From contig NZ_LMCQ01000023.1 in assembly GCF_001424835.1 (NCBI RefSeq), positions 3,471-67,470 on the forward strand: DNA of 64,000 nucleotides, read 5' to 3'. Shown in pieces: positions 7,904-17,280 of this stretch. Each line of letters starts with the position of its first letter. Position 1 is the first letter of the stretch. Position numbers and translations under genes: made by a program. The notes beneath the pieces are model-generated. The model did not search any database. It was not told where the DNA came from and saw only the letters and a list, made by a program, of their open reading frames with translations. The DNA is from Variovorax sp. Root318D1 (GTDB taxonomy: Bacteria; Pseudomonadota; Gammaproteobacteria; Burkholderiales; Burkholderiaceae_C).

Positions 7904-7960
7904 GCATTTTTGCAAAGCGATGGCGCGTATTTGTCTATTGTCATGGCAAATCTGCAAAGC
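7904..7960. promoter_or_regulatory. Candidate LysR binding region between regulator and mmsA
   Basis: TGCAAAGC occurs at 7911-7918 and again at 7953-7960, exactly 42 bases (four helical turns) apart. Between them ATTTG (7929-7933) and CAAAT (7947-7951) form an inverted repeat. GCATTTTTGC at 7904-7913 is a small dyad. Such spaced repeats on one face of the helix are typical of LysR-type operators. Evidence is positional only. Confidence 0.45.
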
Positions 7961-8016
7961 TAGGATGCGACTTGAACCTGCCATGCAGGCCCCGTATTCA
8001 CAGGAGACAAAACCCC

Positions 8017-9540
<1,524 letters not shown>

Positions 9541-9552
9541 GAAACCGGGCGA

Positions 9553-10707
9553 ATGGACTTCGAACTTTCCGAAGAGCAACGCGCCTTCGCGCAGAGTGCG
9601 CGCGACTTTGCACAGGCTGAGTTCGCGCCCCATGCGGCGCAGTGGGATGCCGAGGCCATCTTTCCGAAGGAGGCCATCGCCAAGGCCGGCGAATTGGGCT
9701 TCTGCGGGCTCTACGCACCCGAGCGCATCGGCGGCCTCGGGCTTCCGCGGCTCGATTCCGCGCTGGTGTTCGAGGAGATGGCCGCGGTCGATCCATCGAC
9801 CACGGCCTTCATCACGATCCACAACATGGCGACGTGGATGCTCGGCACGTGGGCAACCGATGCGGTCGCGAAGCAATGGGGCGAAGACTTGACGAGCGGG
9901 CGCAAGCTCGCTTCCTACTGCCTTACCGAACCGGGCGCCGGATCGGATGCGGGCTCGCTCAAGACGCGCGCCGAGCTGCAAGGCCACGAATACGTCATCA
10001 ACGGTGGCAAGGCCTTCATCTCGGGCGCGGGCGCGACCGACGTGCTGGTGCTCATGGCGCGCACGGGCGGCGGCGGCGCGGGCGGCATCTCGGCCTTTGC
10101 GGTGCCGGCCGACGCGCCGGGTGTGAGCTATGGCAAGAAGGAGCACAAGATGGGCTGGAACAGCCAGCCCACGCGCACCATCAACTTCGACAACGTGCGC
10201 GTGCCGGCCCAGAACCTGTTGGGCAAGGAAGGCGAGGGCTTTCGCATTGCGATGAAGGGGCTCGATGGCGGGCGCATCAACATCGCGACCTGCTCGGTGG
10301 GTGCGGCGCAAGGCGCGCTCGATGCGGCGCGCCGCTATCTTCATGAACGCCAGCAGTTCGGCAAGCCGATCGCGAGCTTTCAGGCCCTGCAGTTCAAGCT
10401 GGCCGACATGGCAACCGAACTCGTTGCGGCGCGGCAGATGGTGCGGCTCGCGGCAAGCAAGCTCGACGCGGGCCATGCCGATGCCAGCACCTATTGCGCC
10501 ATGGCCAAGCGCTTTGCGACCGATGCGGGGTTCAACATCTGCAACGACGCACTGCAGCTGCACGGCGGCTATGGCTACCTGAGCGAGTTTCCGCTCGAGC
10601 GGTTGGTGCGCGATACCCGCGTGCACCAGATTCTCGAAGGCACCAACGAGATCATGCGCGTGATCGTTGCGCGAAAATTACTGGAAGGGGACAGCGACAT
10701 CCGCTGA
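9553..10707 (+). CDS. Acyl-CoA dehydrogenase, probable isobutyryl-CoA dehydrogenase
   Basis: 384-residue FAD-dependent acyl-CoA dehydrogenase of normal length. CLTEPGAGSDAGSLKTRA (FAD/substrate loop), KMGWNSQPTRTINFDNVRVP and QLHGGYGYLSEFPLERLVRD are conserved, and LEGTNEIMR carries the usual catalytic Glu. In this operon it should convert isobutyryl-CoA to methacrylyl-CoA in the valine pathway; a 2-methylbutyryl-CoA activity is also possible. It starts 12 bases after mmsA. No separate enoyl-CoA hydratase is present unless the next gene has a dual role. Confidence 0.9.
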   Translation: MDFELSEEQRAFAQSARDFAQAEFAPHAAQWDAEAIFPKEAIAKAGELGFCGLYAPERIGGLGLPRLDSALVFEEMAAVDPSTTAFITIHNMATWMLGTWATDAVAKQWGEDLTSGRKLASYCLTEPGAGSDAGSLKTRAELQGHEYVINGGKAFISGAGATDVLVLMARTGGGGAGGISAFAVPADAPGVSYGKKEHKMGWNSQPTRTINFDNVRVPAQNLLGKEGEGFRIAMKGLDGGRINIATCSVGAAQGALDAARRYLHERQQFGKPIASFQALQFKLADMATELVAARQMVRLAASKLDAGHADASTYCAMAKRFATDAGFNICNDALQLHGGYGYLSEFPLERLVRDTRVHQILEGTNEIMRVIVARKLLEGDSDIR

Positions 10708-10735
10708 AACCCCGCATCCAGAACCTCTCAAGACA

Positions 10736-11851
10736 ATGACCGACTCCGTAGTTCTCTTCGACGAAATCAAGACCGCCGGCGGCCAGCGCTTCGGCGTTGC
10801 CACGCTCAATGCACCGGCCTCGCTCAACGCGCTCTCGGTGGACATGGTGCGCCTGCTCACGCCCAAGCTGCGCGAATGGGCGGCCGACGATGGCATCGTC
10901 GGCGTGCTGCTGCAGGCCGCGGGCGAGAAGGCTTTCTGCGCCGGCGGCGACCTGCGCCAGCTGTATCAAACGCTGCTCGAATGCGGCCCCGCGCGCAACA
11001 CCTACGCCGAAGACTTCTTCCGCGAAGAGTACGAGCTCGATTACCTGATCCACACCTTTCCCAAGCCATTCCTGTGCTGGGGCCATGGCATCGTGATGGG
11101 CGGCGGCGTCGGCCTCATGTCGGGCTGCTCGCACCGCGTGGTCACCGTGCAGAGCCGCATCGCCATGCCCGAGATCAGCATCGGGCTCTATCCCGATGTG
11201 GGCGGCAGCTGGTTCCTCCGCCGCACGCCGGGGCGCACGGGTCTGTTCTTGGCGCTCACGGCCGCCAACCTCAATGCGGCCGACGCCATCTTCTGCGGGC
11301 TGGCCGACGTGCTGGTGCCGCATGAGCACAAGGGCCAGGTACTCGAGGCAATTGCCGCAACGCGCTGGCACGGCGAGCAGAAGGCCGACCGCGCCGAACT
11401 CTCGCGCATTCTTGCGCGCGCCGGCGAGGGCGCCGCGATGCCGGCCTCGAAGGTGCGCGAGCACTACGACACCATCAATGCGCTGATGGCCGGCGACGAC
11501 CTGCTCGACATCGCGAAGCGCCTGCGCAACCTGCAGAGCGACGACCCGTGGCTGCAGTCCGCGTCCAAGACATTCATGAAGGGCGCCCCGAGCTCGGCTG
11601 CGCTGAGCTTCGAGCTTTGGCAGCGCGTGCACCGCATGTCGCTGGCCGAGGTGTTCCGGCTCGAATACTGGGCCTCGCTGGGCTTCTGCGCGCACAAGGA
11701 CTTTGCCGAGGGCATCCGCGCGGTGCTGATCGACAAGGACCGCAATCCACGCTGGAGCCCCGCCACCATCGAAGAGATCACGCCCGCGTTCATCGATGAC
11801 CACTTGCGTCCGCGCGGAGAAATGCCGGCGGAACTGGCTGCGCTGGCCTGA
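10736..11851 (+). CDS. 3-hydroxyisobutyryl-CoA hydrolase-type crotonase
   Basis: 371-residue member of the enoyl-CoA hydratase/isomerase superfamily. AFCAGGDLRQLY and MGGGVGLMSG form the oxyanion hole, and MPEISIGLYPDVGGSWFL is characteristic of the 3-hydroxyisobutyryl-CoA hydrolase subgroup, as is the length, longer than the roughly 260 residues of simple hydratases. It would release free 3-hydroxyisobutyrate for the next enzyme, MmsB. The ATG at 10736 was chosen because the family N-terminus begins shortly after it, although the frame is open upstream into the previous gene. It is the third gene of the valine operon. Confidence 0.88.
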   Translation: MTDSVVLFDEIKTAGGQRFGVATLNAPASLNALSVDMVRLLTPKLREWAADDGIVGVLLQAAGEKAFCAGGDLRQLYQTLLECGPARNTYAEDFFREEYELDYLIHTFPKPFLCWGHGIVMGGGVGLMSGCSHRVVTVQSRIAMPEISIGLYPDVGGSWFLRRTPGRTGLFLALTAANLNAADAIFCGLADVLVPHEHKGQVLEAIAATRWHGEQKADRAELSRILARAGEGAAMPASKVREHYDTINALMAGDDLLDIAKRLRNLQSDDPWLQSASKTFMKGAPSSAALSFELWQRVHRMSLAEVFRLEYWASLGFCAHKDFAEGIRAVLIDKDRNPRWSPATIEEITPAFIDDHLRPRGEMPAELAALA

Positions 11852-11883
11852 GCTTCTTCTACAAATACAACGGAGACAAGCAA

Positions 11884-12777
11884 ATGAAAATCGCATTCAT
11901 CGGCCTCGGCCACATGGGCGGCCCCATGGCAATGAACCTGCGGAAGGCAGGCTACACGCTCAAGGCCTTCGACCTTTCCGAGGAAGCCTGCAGGAAATAC
12001 GCGGCCGAAGGCCTGCCCATTGCCGCGACCGCTGCCGAATCGGTGACCGATGCGGACGTGGTCATCAGCATGCTCCCGGCCAGCGTGCACGTGGAAGGCC
12101 TGTTTCTCGGCAGCGCGGGCAAGCCGGCGCTGCTCGACAGCATTCGCGCCGGCGCCCTCGTGGTCGACAGCAGCACCATCGCGGCCGCTACCTCGCGCAA
12201 GGTGGCCGAAGCGGCCGCTGCCAAGGGCATTGCAATGATCGATGCGCCGGTTTCCGGCGGCACGGGCGGCGCGATTGCCGGCACGCTGACCTTCATGGTC
12301 GGCGGCGAAACCGACGACCTCGACCGCGCACGTCCGGTGCTCGAGAAGATGGGCGCCAACATCTTCCATGCGGGCGGCATCGGTGCGGGCCAGACCGCGA
12401 AGATCTGCAACAACATGCTGCTCGGCATTCTGATGATCGGCACCTCCGAAGCGCTGGCGCTGGGCGTTGCCAACGGGCTCGACCCCAAGGTGCTGTCCGA
12501 AATCATGCGGCGCAGCTCCGGCGGCAACTGGGTGCTCGAAAAGTACAACCCGATGCCCGGCGTCATGGAGGCAGCACCGGCATCGAAGAACTACGCGGGC
12601 GGCTTCGGAACCGACCTGATGCTCAAGGACCTGGGCCTCGCGCAAGAAAACGCCACTGCGGTTCGTGCCGCCACGCCCCTGGGCGGGCTGGCACGTAGCC
12701 TCTATGCGGCGCACAGTCTCGCGGGCCATGGCGCGCTCGATTTCTCGAGCGTGCTGAAGCTGGTGCAGAAAGCTTAG
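11884..12777 (+). CDS. mmsB: 3-hydroxyisobutyrate dehydrogenase
   Basis: 297-residue NAD-dependent beta-hydroxyacid dehydrogenase that makes methylmalonate semialdehyde, the MmsA substrate. The Rossmann motif is FIGLGHMGGPMAMNL at the N-terminus, the substrate-binding motif is DAPVSGGTGGA, and GAGQTAKICNN contains the catalytic Lys. Length and motifs are standard. GGAG lies nine to twelve bases before the ATG. It ends the valine operon. Confidence 0.95.
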   Translation: MKIAFIGLGHMGGPMAMNLRKAGYTLKAFDLSEEACRKYAAEGLPIAATAAESVTDADVVISMLPASVHVEGLFLGSAGKPALLDSIRAGALVVDSSTIAAATSRKVAEAAAAKGIAMIDAPVSGGTGGAIAGTLTFMVGGETDDLDRARPVLEKMGANIFHAGGIGAGQTAKICNNMLLGILMIGTSEALALGVANGLDPKVLSEIMRRSSGGNWVLEKYNPMPGVMEAAPASKNYAGGFGTDLMLKDLGLAQENATAVRAATPLGGLARSLYAAHSLAGHGALDFSSVLKLVQKA

Positions 12778-12793
12778 TCCTGGCTTCCAGCTT

Positions 12794-12949
12794 CTAGCCG
12801 AACAGCGCGTCGCTGGCCCACAGAAGGGCCAGCACGCCCAAGAACAGCAGCAGGAACACGACCCACGCGCGTGTGAACGCCTGAGTCTCCGTGATCTCGG
12901 CGGGAGCCGTTTCGAGCGGACTGGGGGCGCTGGGCGTGTGTGGGTTCAT
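12794..12949 (-). CDS. 51-residue single-pass membrane protein
   Basis: A short frame: MNPHTPSAPSPLETAPAEIT, a few linker residues, then about 20 hydrophobic residues (AWVVFLLLFLGVLALLWAS) and a DALFG end. One N-in or N-out helix with a Pro/Ala-rich tail is predicted. It lies between mmsB (convergent, 16 bases away) and metR (same strand, 33 bases upstream). It may be translated from the metR message. No family is recognised; it is called from its clean composition and fit between genes. Confidence 0.5.
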   Translation of the reverse strand: MNPHTPSAPSPLETAPAEITETQAFTRAWVVFLLLFLGVLALLWASDALFG

Positions 12950-12982
12950 TCCCGACTGTACCCTGCGGCCGCGGCCTCCGCG

Positions 12983-13909
12983 TCACAGAAGCTCGATGCC
13001 GGGCAAACTCTTGAAGCAGCTCTCGCGCGTGATGCGCACGAAGTCCGCCAGCCACGGCTGGCCGGAAGTGCCCTGCGTGCAGGCCATGTAGAGACGCCCC
13101 GTCAAGCCCTTGCTGCCCACGCGCCGTGCGGTCACGTAGCCGCGGTCCAGGTAGTTCTGCACCGCCCACAGCGGCAGGGTTGCCACGCCGCGGCCGCTCG
13201 CCACCAATTGCAGCATCGCCACCGTGAGCTCGGTCGTGCGCCGGTGCGCGGGCTCCACGCCGGCCGGTGCCAGCACCTGGCGCACGATGTCGAGCATCTC
13301 GTCCGGCACGGGGTAGGTGATGAGCGTCTGGTCGGCAAAATGGCGCGCCGTGAGATGCGTCTTGGCCGCGAGCGCATGGTCGTTGGCCAGCAGCGCGACG
13401 ATTTCGAAGCGGAACAGCGCGTGGTAGTCCACCGTCTCGTCCGGGTCTTCTTCGGAGACGATCGCCACCTCGGCGCGGTTCTGCATCACCAGCGCGATCG
13501 GGTCGGGGTGAAAGCCCGAGACGATGTCCAATTCGATCTCCGGCCAGCGCTGGCGGAAGGCGTCCATGGCCGGCATCAGCCAGTCGAAGCAGGTGTGGCA
13601 CTCGACCACGATGCGCAGCTGCCCGCTGCGTCCCAAGGCAAGCCGCGCCACGTCGCGCTCGGCTTCTTCCACCAGCGGCAGCGCGGTGTCGGCCAGCTGC
13701 AAGAGCCGCAGCCCGGTGGTGCTGAACTGCGGCGGCACCGATTTGCGCTCGTAGAGCTGCGCGCCGTAGCGGTCTTCGAGCAGCTTGATCTGGTGCGACA
13801 GCGCCGATTGCGTGAGGTTGAGCAACTGCGCCGCGCGCACCAGGCTGCCGGTGTCGCGCAGCGCAACGAGCGTGCGCAAATGGCGTATCTCGAGGATTGA
13901 CTGCAACAT
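12983..13909 (-). CDS. metR: LysR-family activator of methionine synthesis
   Basis: 308-residue LysR-type regulator that in enterobacteria uses homocysteine as co-effector to control metE and metH. The N-terminal helix-turn-helix reads LEIRHLRTLVALRDTGSLVR and TQSALSHQIKLLEDRYGAQL, closely resembling MetR. It is divergent from metE with two MetR-type boxes between them, one overlapping its own start codon, implying autoregulation. The start at 13909 gives the MetR-like N-terminus. Confidence 0.9.
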   Translation of the reverse strand: MLQSILEIRHLRTLVALRDTGSLVRAAQLLNLTQSALSHQIKLLEDRYGAQLYERKSVPPQFSTTGLRLLQLADTALPLVEEAERDVARLALGRSGQLRIVVECHTCFDWLMPAMDAFRQRWPEIELDIVSGFHPDPIALVMQNRAEVAIVSEEDPDETVDYHALFRFEIVALLANDHALAAKTHLTARHFADQTLITYPVPDEMLDIVRQVLAPAGVEPAHRRTTELTVAMLQLVASGRGVATLPLWAVQNYLDRGYVTARRVGSKGLTGRLYMACTQGTSGQPWLADFVRITRESCFKSLPGIELL

Positions 13910-13921
13910 GAATGAATTTCA
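13909..13921. promoter_or_regulatory. MetR box overlapping the metR start
   Basis: TGAATGAATTTCA fits the MetR consensus TGAA-N5-TTCA exactly and overlaps the first base of the metR start codon on the other strand, a position suited to autorepression. Confidence 0.7.
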
Positions 13922-13945
13922 AGTGAAAGGGCAAAACGTTTCGTT

Positions 13946-13958
13946 TGAATCATATTCC
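13946..13958. promoter_or_regulatory. Second, imperfect MetR box upstream of metE
   Basis: TGAATCATATTCC matches TGAA-N5-TTCA with one mismatch. Its centre is 37 bp from that of the first box, and it lies 53 bases before the metE ATG. Paired strong and weak MetR sites are known at metE in enterobacteria. Confidence 0.55.
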
Positions 13959-14010
13959 TCAAAGCCCGACCATTGCGGATTCTCAAGATACAGCGACCGG
14001 AATACCTGCA

Positions 14011-16365
14011 ATGACCACCCGCATCCACACCCTCGGCTTTCCGCGCATGGGCGCCAACCGGGAACTCAAGTTCGCACTCGAAAAGCACTGGCGCGGCGAG
14101 ATCGACCGCGCCGCGCTCGAAGCTGTCGGCGAACAGCTGCGCGAGCGCCACTGGCAGGCCCAGCGCGACGCGGGCCTCGACTACGTGACCGTGGGCGACT
14201 TTGCTTACTACGACCACGTGGCCAACCACATTCAACTGCTGGGCTGCGAACCGGAGCGCTTCGGCTTCAAGGGCGACGAGCCCGAGCTGTCGCGCTACTT
14301 CAAGATGGCGCGTGGCGTGGAAGATGAAGCTGGCCACGTGCACGATGTCAGCTGCAACCACGGCAGCGAAGGCACCTTCGCACTCGAGATGACCAAGTGG
14401 TTCGACACCAACTATCACTACCTCGTGCCGGAGTTCACCGCGGCCACGCAGTTCAAGCTCGCATCGACGCGGCTGTTCGACGAAGTGGCACACGCGCAGC
14501 AGGCCGGGCATCCGGTCAAGGCCGTGCTGCTCGGGCCGCTGAGTTTTCTGTACCTCGGCAAGGAAAAAGAAGCCGGCTTCGACCGCTTCTCGCTGCTCGA
14601 CGCATTGCTGCCCGTGTATGAAGAGGTGCTGAACCGCCTCAAGCAGCAGGGCGTGGAATGGGTGCAGATCGACGAGCCCATCCTCGGCCTGGACCTGCCC
14701 GATGGCTGGCGTAACGCCTTCGAGCGCGCCTACTGGCAGCTGGCTCGCAGCGCGCCCAAGCTGCTGCTGGCCACGTACTTCTCGCCACTCTCGGACAACC
14801 TGCGCCTGGCCTGCCAGCTGCCGGTGGCCGGCGTGCACGTGGACGCAGTGCGCGCGCCGCAGGATCTGACCGGCGTGGCCGACTGGCTCTCGGCCCACAA
14901 GGTGCTGTCCGTCGGCATCGTCGACGGCCGCAACATCTGGCGCACCGACCCCGACGCGGCGCTGGCCACCTTGCGCCCCGTGGTCGACAAGAACCGAGGC
15001 GAGCTGTGGATCGCGCCTTCATGCTCGCTGCTGCATGTGCCGTTCAGCCTCGAGGCCGAAAGCAAGCTCGATGCGGAACTCAAGTCATGGCTCGCCTTTG
15101 CGGTCGAGAAGCTCGACGAGCTGCGCGTGCTGCGTGCCGTGCTCGACGGCCGCGAAGGCTCGGTGGCCGAAGAACTCAAGGCCGCGCGCGCCGCCGTGGC
15201 CGCACGGCGCAGCAGCCCGCGCGTGCACCGCGCCGACGTGGCGCTGCGGCTGGCACGCAGCGTGGCCGGGGATGATCAGCGCAGGTCCGCATTCGGTCAG
15301 CGGCAGCTGGTGCAGCGCGCGCGCTTCGCATTCCCCGCGCTGCCCACCACCACCATCGGCTCGTTCCCGCAGACCAAGGAGATCCGCGCGGCGCGTGCCG
15401 CTTTCAAGCGCGGCGAGCTTGATGCGGCGGGCTACAGCGACAAGATGCGCGCTGAAATCGCGCTGGCCGTGCGCAAGCAGGAAGAACTGGGCATCGACGT
15501 GCTGGTCCACGGCGAGGCCGAGCGCAACGACATGGTCGAATACTTCGGCGAACAGCTCGACGGCTTTGCCTTCACCGCCAACGGCTGGGTGCAGTCGTAT
15601 GGCTCGCGCTGCGTCAAGCCGCCGGTCATCTTCGGCGACGTGGCACGCCCCGCGCCCATGACCGTCGAGTGGACCGCCTATGCGCAAAGCCTCACCAAGC
15701 TGCCGATGAAGGGCATGCTGACCGGGCCGGTCACCATCCTGCAATGGTCGTTCGTTCGCAACGACCAGCCGCGCAGCACCACCTGCGAGCAGATTGCCTG
15801 GGCGATCCGCGACGAGGTGGTGGACCTGGAGGCCGCCGGTATCGGCATCATCCAGATCGACGAGCCCGCAATCCGCGAAGGTCTGCCGCTGCGCCGCGCC
15901 GGCTGGCCGGCCTACCTGAAGTCGGCCACGCGCGCCTTCCGCATCAGCGCCTCGGGCGTCCACGACCAGACGCAGATCCACACCCACATGTGCTATTCGG
16001 AGTTCAATGACATCCTGCCGGAGATCGCGGCCATGGACGCTGACGTGATCACCATCGAGACCAGCCGCTCCGACATGGAGCTGTTGCGCGCGTTCGGCGG
16101 ATTGGGTGGCGAGAACGATGCGGGCGGATTCCGCTACCCGAACGAGATCGGACCCGGCGTGTACGACATTCATTCGCCGCGCGTGCCCTCGGTGGACGAG
16201 ATCGTGCGCCTGATGCGCAAGGCTGCCGGCGTGGTGCCGCTCGAGAACCTCTGGATCAACCCTGATTGCGGGCTGAAAACCCGTGGGTGGCCGGAGACGG
16301 AGGCGGCGCTGTCCAACATGGTGACAGCTGCGAAGCTGCTGCGCAAGGAACTGGCAGCCGCCTGA
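14011..16365 (+). CDS. metE: Cobalamin-independent methionine synthase
   Basis: 784-residue enzyme that transfers a methyl group from 5-methyltetrahydropteroyl-triglutamate to homocysteine. The N-terminal half starts TTRIHTLGFPRMGANRELK; the C-terminal catalytic half begins around LPTTTIGSFPQTKEIR. The zinc ligands are visible as His and Cys in QIHTHMCYSEF and as the later Cys in NPDCGLKTRGW. The ATG at 14011 gives the family N-terminus; a TTG-initiated extension to 13945 would overlap the MetR box and is unlikely. Divergent MetR and two MetR boxes indicate control by homocysteine and methionine demand. Confidence 0.96.
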   Translation: MTTRIHTLGFPRMGANRELKFALEKHWRGEIDRAALEAVGEQLRERHWQAQRDAGLDYVTVGDFAYYDHVANHIQLLGCEPERFGFKGDEPELSRYFKMARGVEDEAGHVHDVSCNHGSEGTFALEMTKWFDTNYHYLVPEFTAATQFKLASTRLFDEVAHAQQAGHPVKAVLLGPLSFLYLGKEKEAGFDRFSLLDALLPVYEEVLNRLKQQGVEWVQIDEPILGLDLPDGWRNAFERAYWQLARSAPKLLLATYFSPLSDNLRLACQLPVAGVHVDAVRAPQDLTGVADWLSAHKVLSVGIVDGRNIWRTDPDAALATLRPVVDKNRGELWIAPSCSLLHVPFSLEAESKLDAELKSWLAFAVEKLDELRVLRAVLDGREGSVAEELKAARAAVAARRSSPRVHRADVALRLARSVAGDDQRRSAFGQRQLVQRARFAFPALPTTTIGSFPQTKEIRAARAAFKRGELDAAGYSDKMRAEIALAVRKQEELGIDVLVHGEAERNDMVEYFGEQLDGFAFTANGWVQSYGSRCVKPPVIFGDVARPAPMTVEWTAYAQSLTKLPMKGMLTGPVTILQWSFVRNDQPRSTTCEQIAWAIRDEVVDLEAAGIGIIQIDEPAIREGLPLRRAGWPAYLKSATRAFRISASGVHDQTQIHTHMCYSEFNDILPEIAAMDADVITIETSRSDMELLRAFGGLGGENDAGGFRYPNEIGPGVYDIHSPRVPSVDEIVRLMRKAAGVVPLENLWINPDCGLKTRGWPETEAALSNMVTAAKLLRKELAAA

Positions 16366-16416
16366 AGCCAGGGGCGGGAGAGGGCGGCCATGGCAAGCGC
16401 CAATCAATAATGGCGC

Positions 16417-17280
16417 ATGCTTGCCCTTTCAGTTTCACCGAGACGCTTCTTTCTCGCGCCCGCTCTTCTCCTGTCGTTATTGCTCGCACCCGTCATGGGT
16501 TGGGCGCAAGATCGTGCCCAGACCCTGATGCAGTTCGAAGGCGTGCAGGCGCGCTATCAGGCGGCCTATGCGCCGGGCGCCGTGTCGCGCGATGCGCGCC
16601 AGCTGCTGGAGCCTCCTGACCAAGCCATTGCAGACAAGGCGCTGCAGGCATTGGACGCAGCAGCTGCTCGGTCCTTCGACGTGGCGGCTTCGGTGGCTGC
16701 AATCCAGCAGGAAGTGGCTGCTGCCGGCAAGGGCGGTGCGGCGCCGGGACCGCAGGTGCAGGCCGCGGTGGCCCGCTTCTCGAAACTGCGCGCCGACTAC
16801 GCCGCGATGGACGACGCGAGCAAGCTGGAGTTCTTCAATCGCGAGCGCGCGAAGCCGGCCGATCCCGCACGCACGGAGTTGCTCGAGCGCATGGCCGTCG
16901 CCGACGTGCGTGAAGTCGACTTTTCGAGTCAGCTGCTGTTGAGCTCCGTGGTCAAGCAACTGGCGCGCGGCAATGCGAGCCAGTTCACTTCCTTGCCGGA
17001 TCGCACGCTCGACATGGCCGTCGACACGCTGTGGTCGCGCGGCGTCACGTCGCCGCGTCCGCGCAACCTGCTGATCGTGGCGCGCGAGTTCGAAAAGCAG
17101 GTCACGCAAGCGCTGCTCGCTGCCCTGCCGGATGCGGACGTGGCCGCCTTGCTGGCCTGGCGCAACGATCCGCGCGCCGCGGCTGAGCGGGAAGCGCTGG
17201 TGGGCACCTACCGCGCCGAGGTCAAGGCGAGCGGCGCCGTGGCGATCCGGACGCTGGTGCGCGGCTGGCCGCGTTCTTGA
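16417..17280 (+). CDS. Hypothetical exported protein
   Basis: 287-residue protein with a Sec-type signal peptide (residues 1-30: basic start, hydrophobic LAPALLLSLLLAPVMGWAQ, cleavage after Ala). The mature part is Ala-rich and mostly helical, with no motif I recognise; helical adaptor or periplasmic scaffold folds are possible. Its last 59 bases overlap the convergent regulator's 3' end on the other strand. It follows metE by about 50 bases but has no obvious methionine link. Confidence 0.65.
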   Translation: MLALSVSPRRFFLAPALLLSLLLAPVMGWAQDRAQTLMQFEGVQARYQAAYAPGAVSRDARQLLEPPDQAIADKALQALDAAAARSFDVAASVAAIQQEVAAAGKGGAAPGPQVQAAVARFSKLRADYAAMDDASKLEFFNRERAKPADPARTELLERMAVADVREVDFSSQLLLSSVVKQLARGNASQFTSLPDRTLDMAVDTLWSRGVTSPRPRNLLIVAREFEKQVTQALLAALPDADVAALLAWRNDPRAAAEREALVGTYRAEVKASGAVAIRTLVRGWPRS

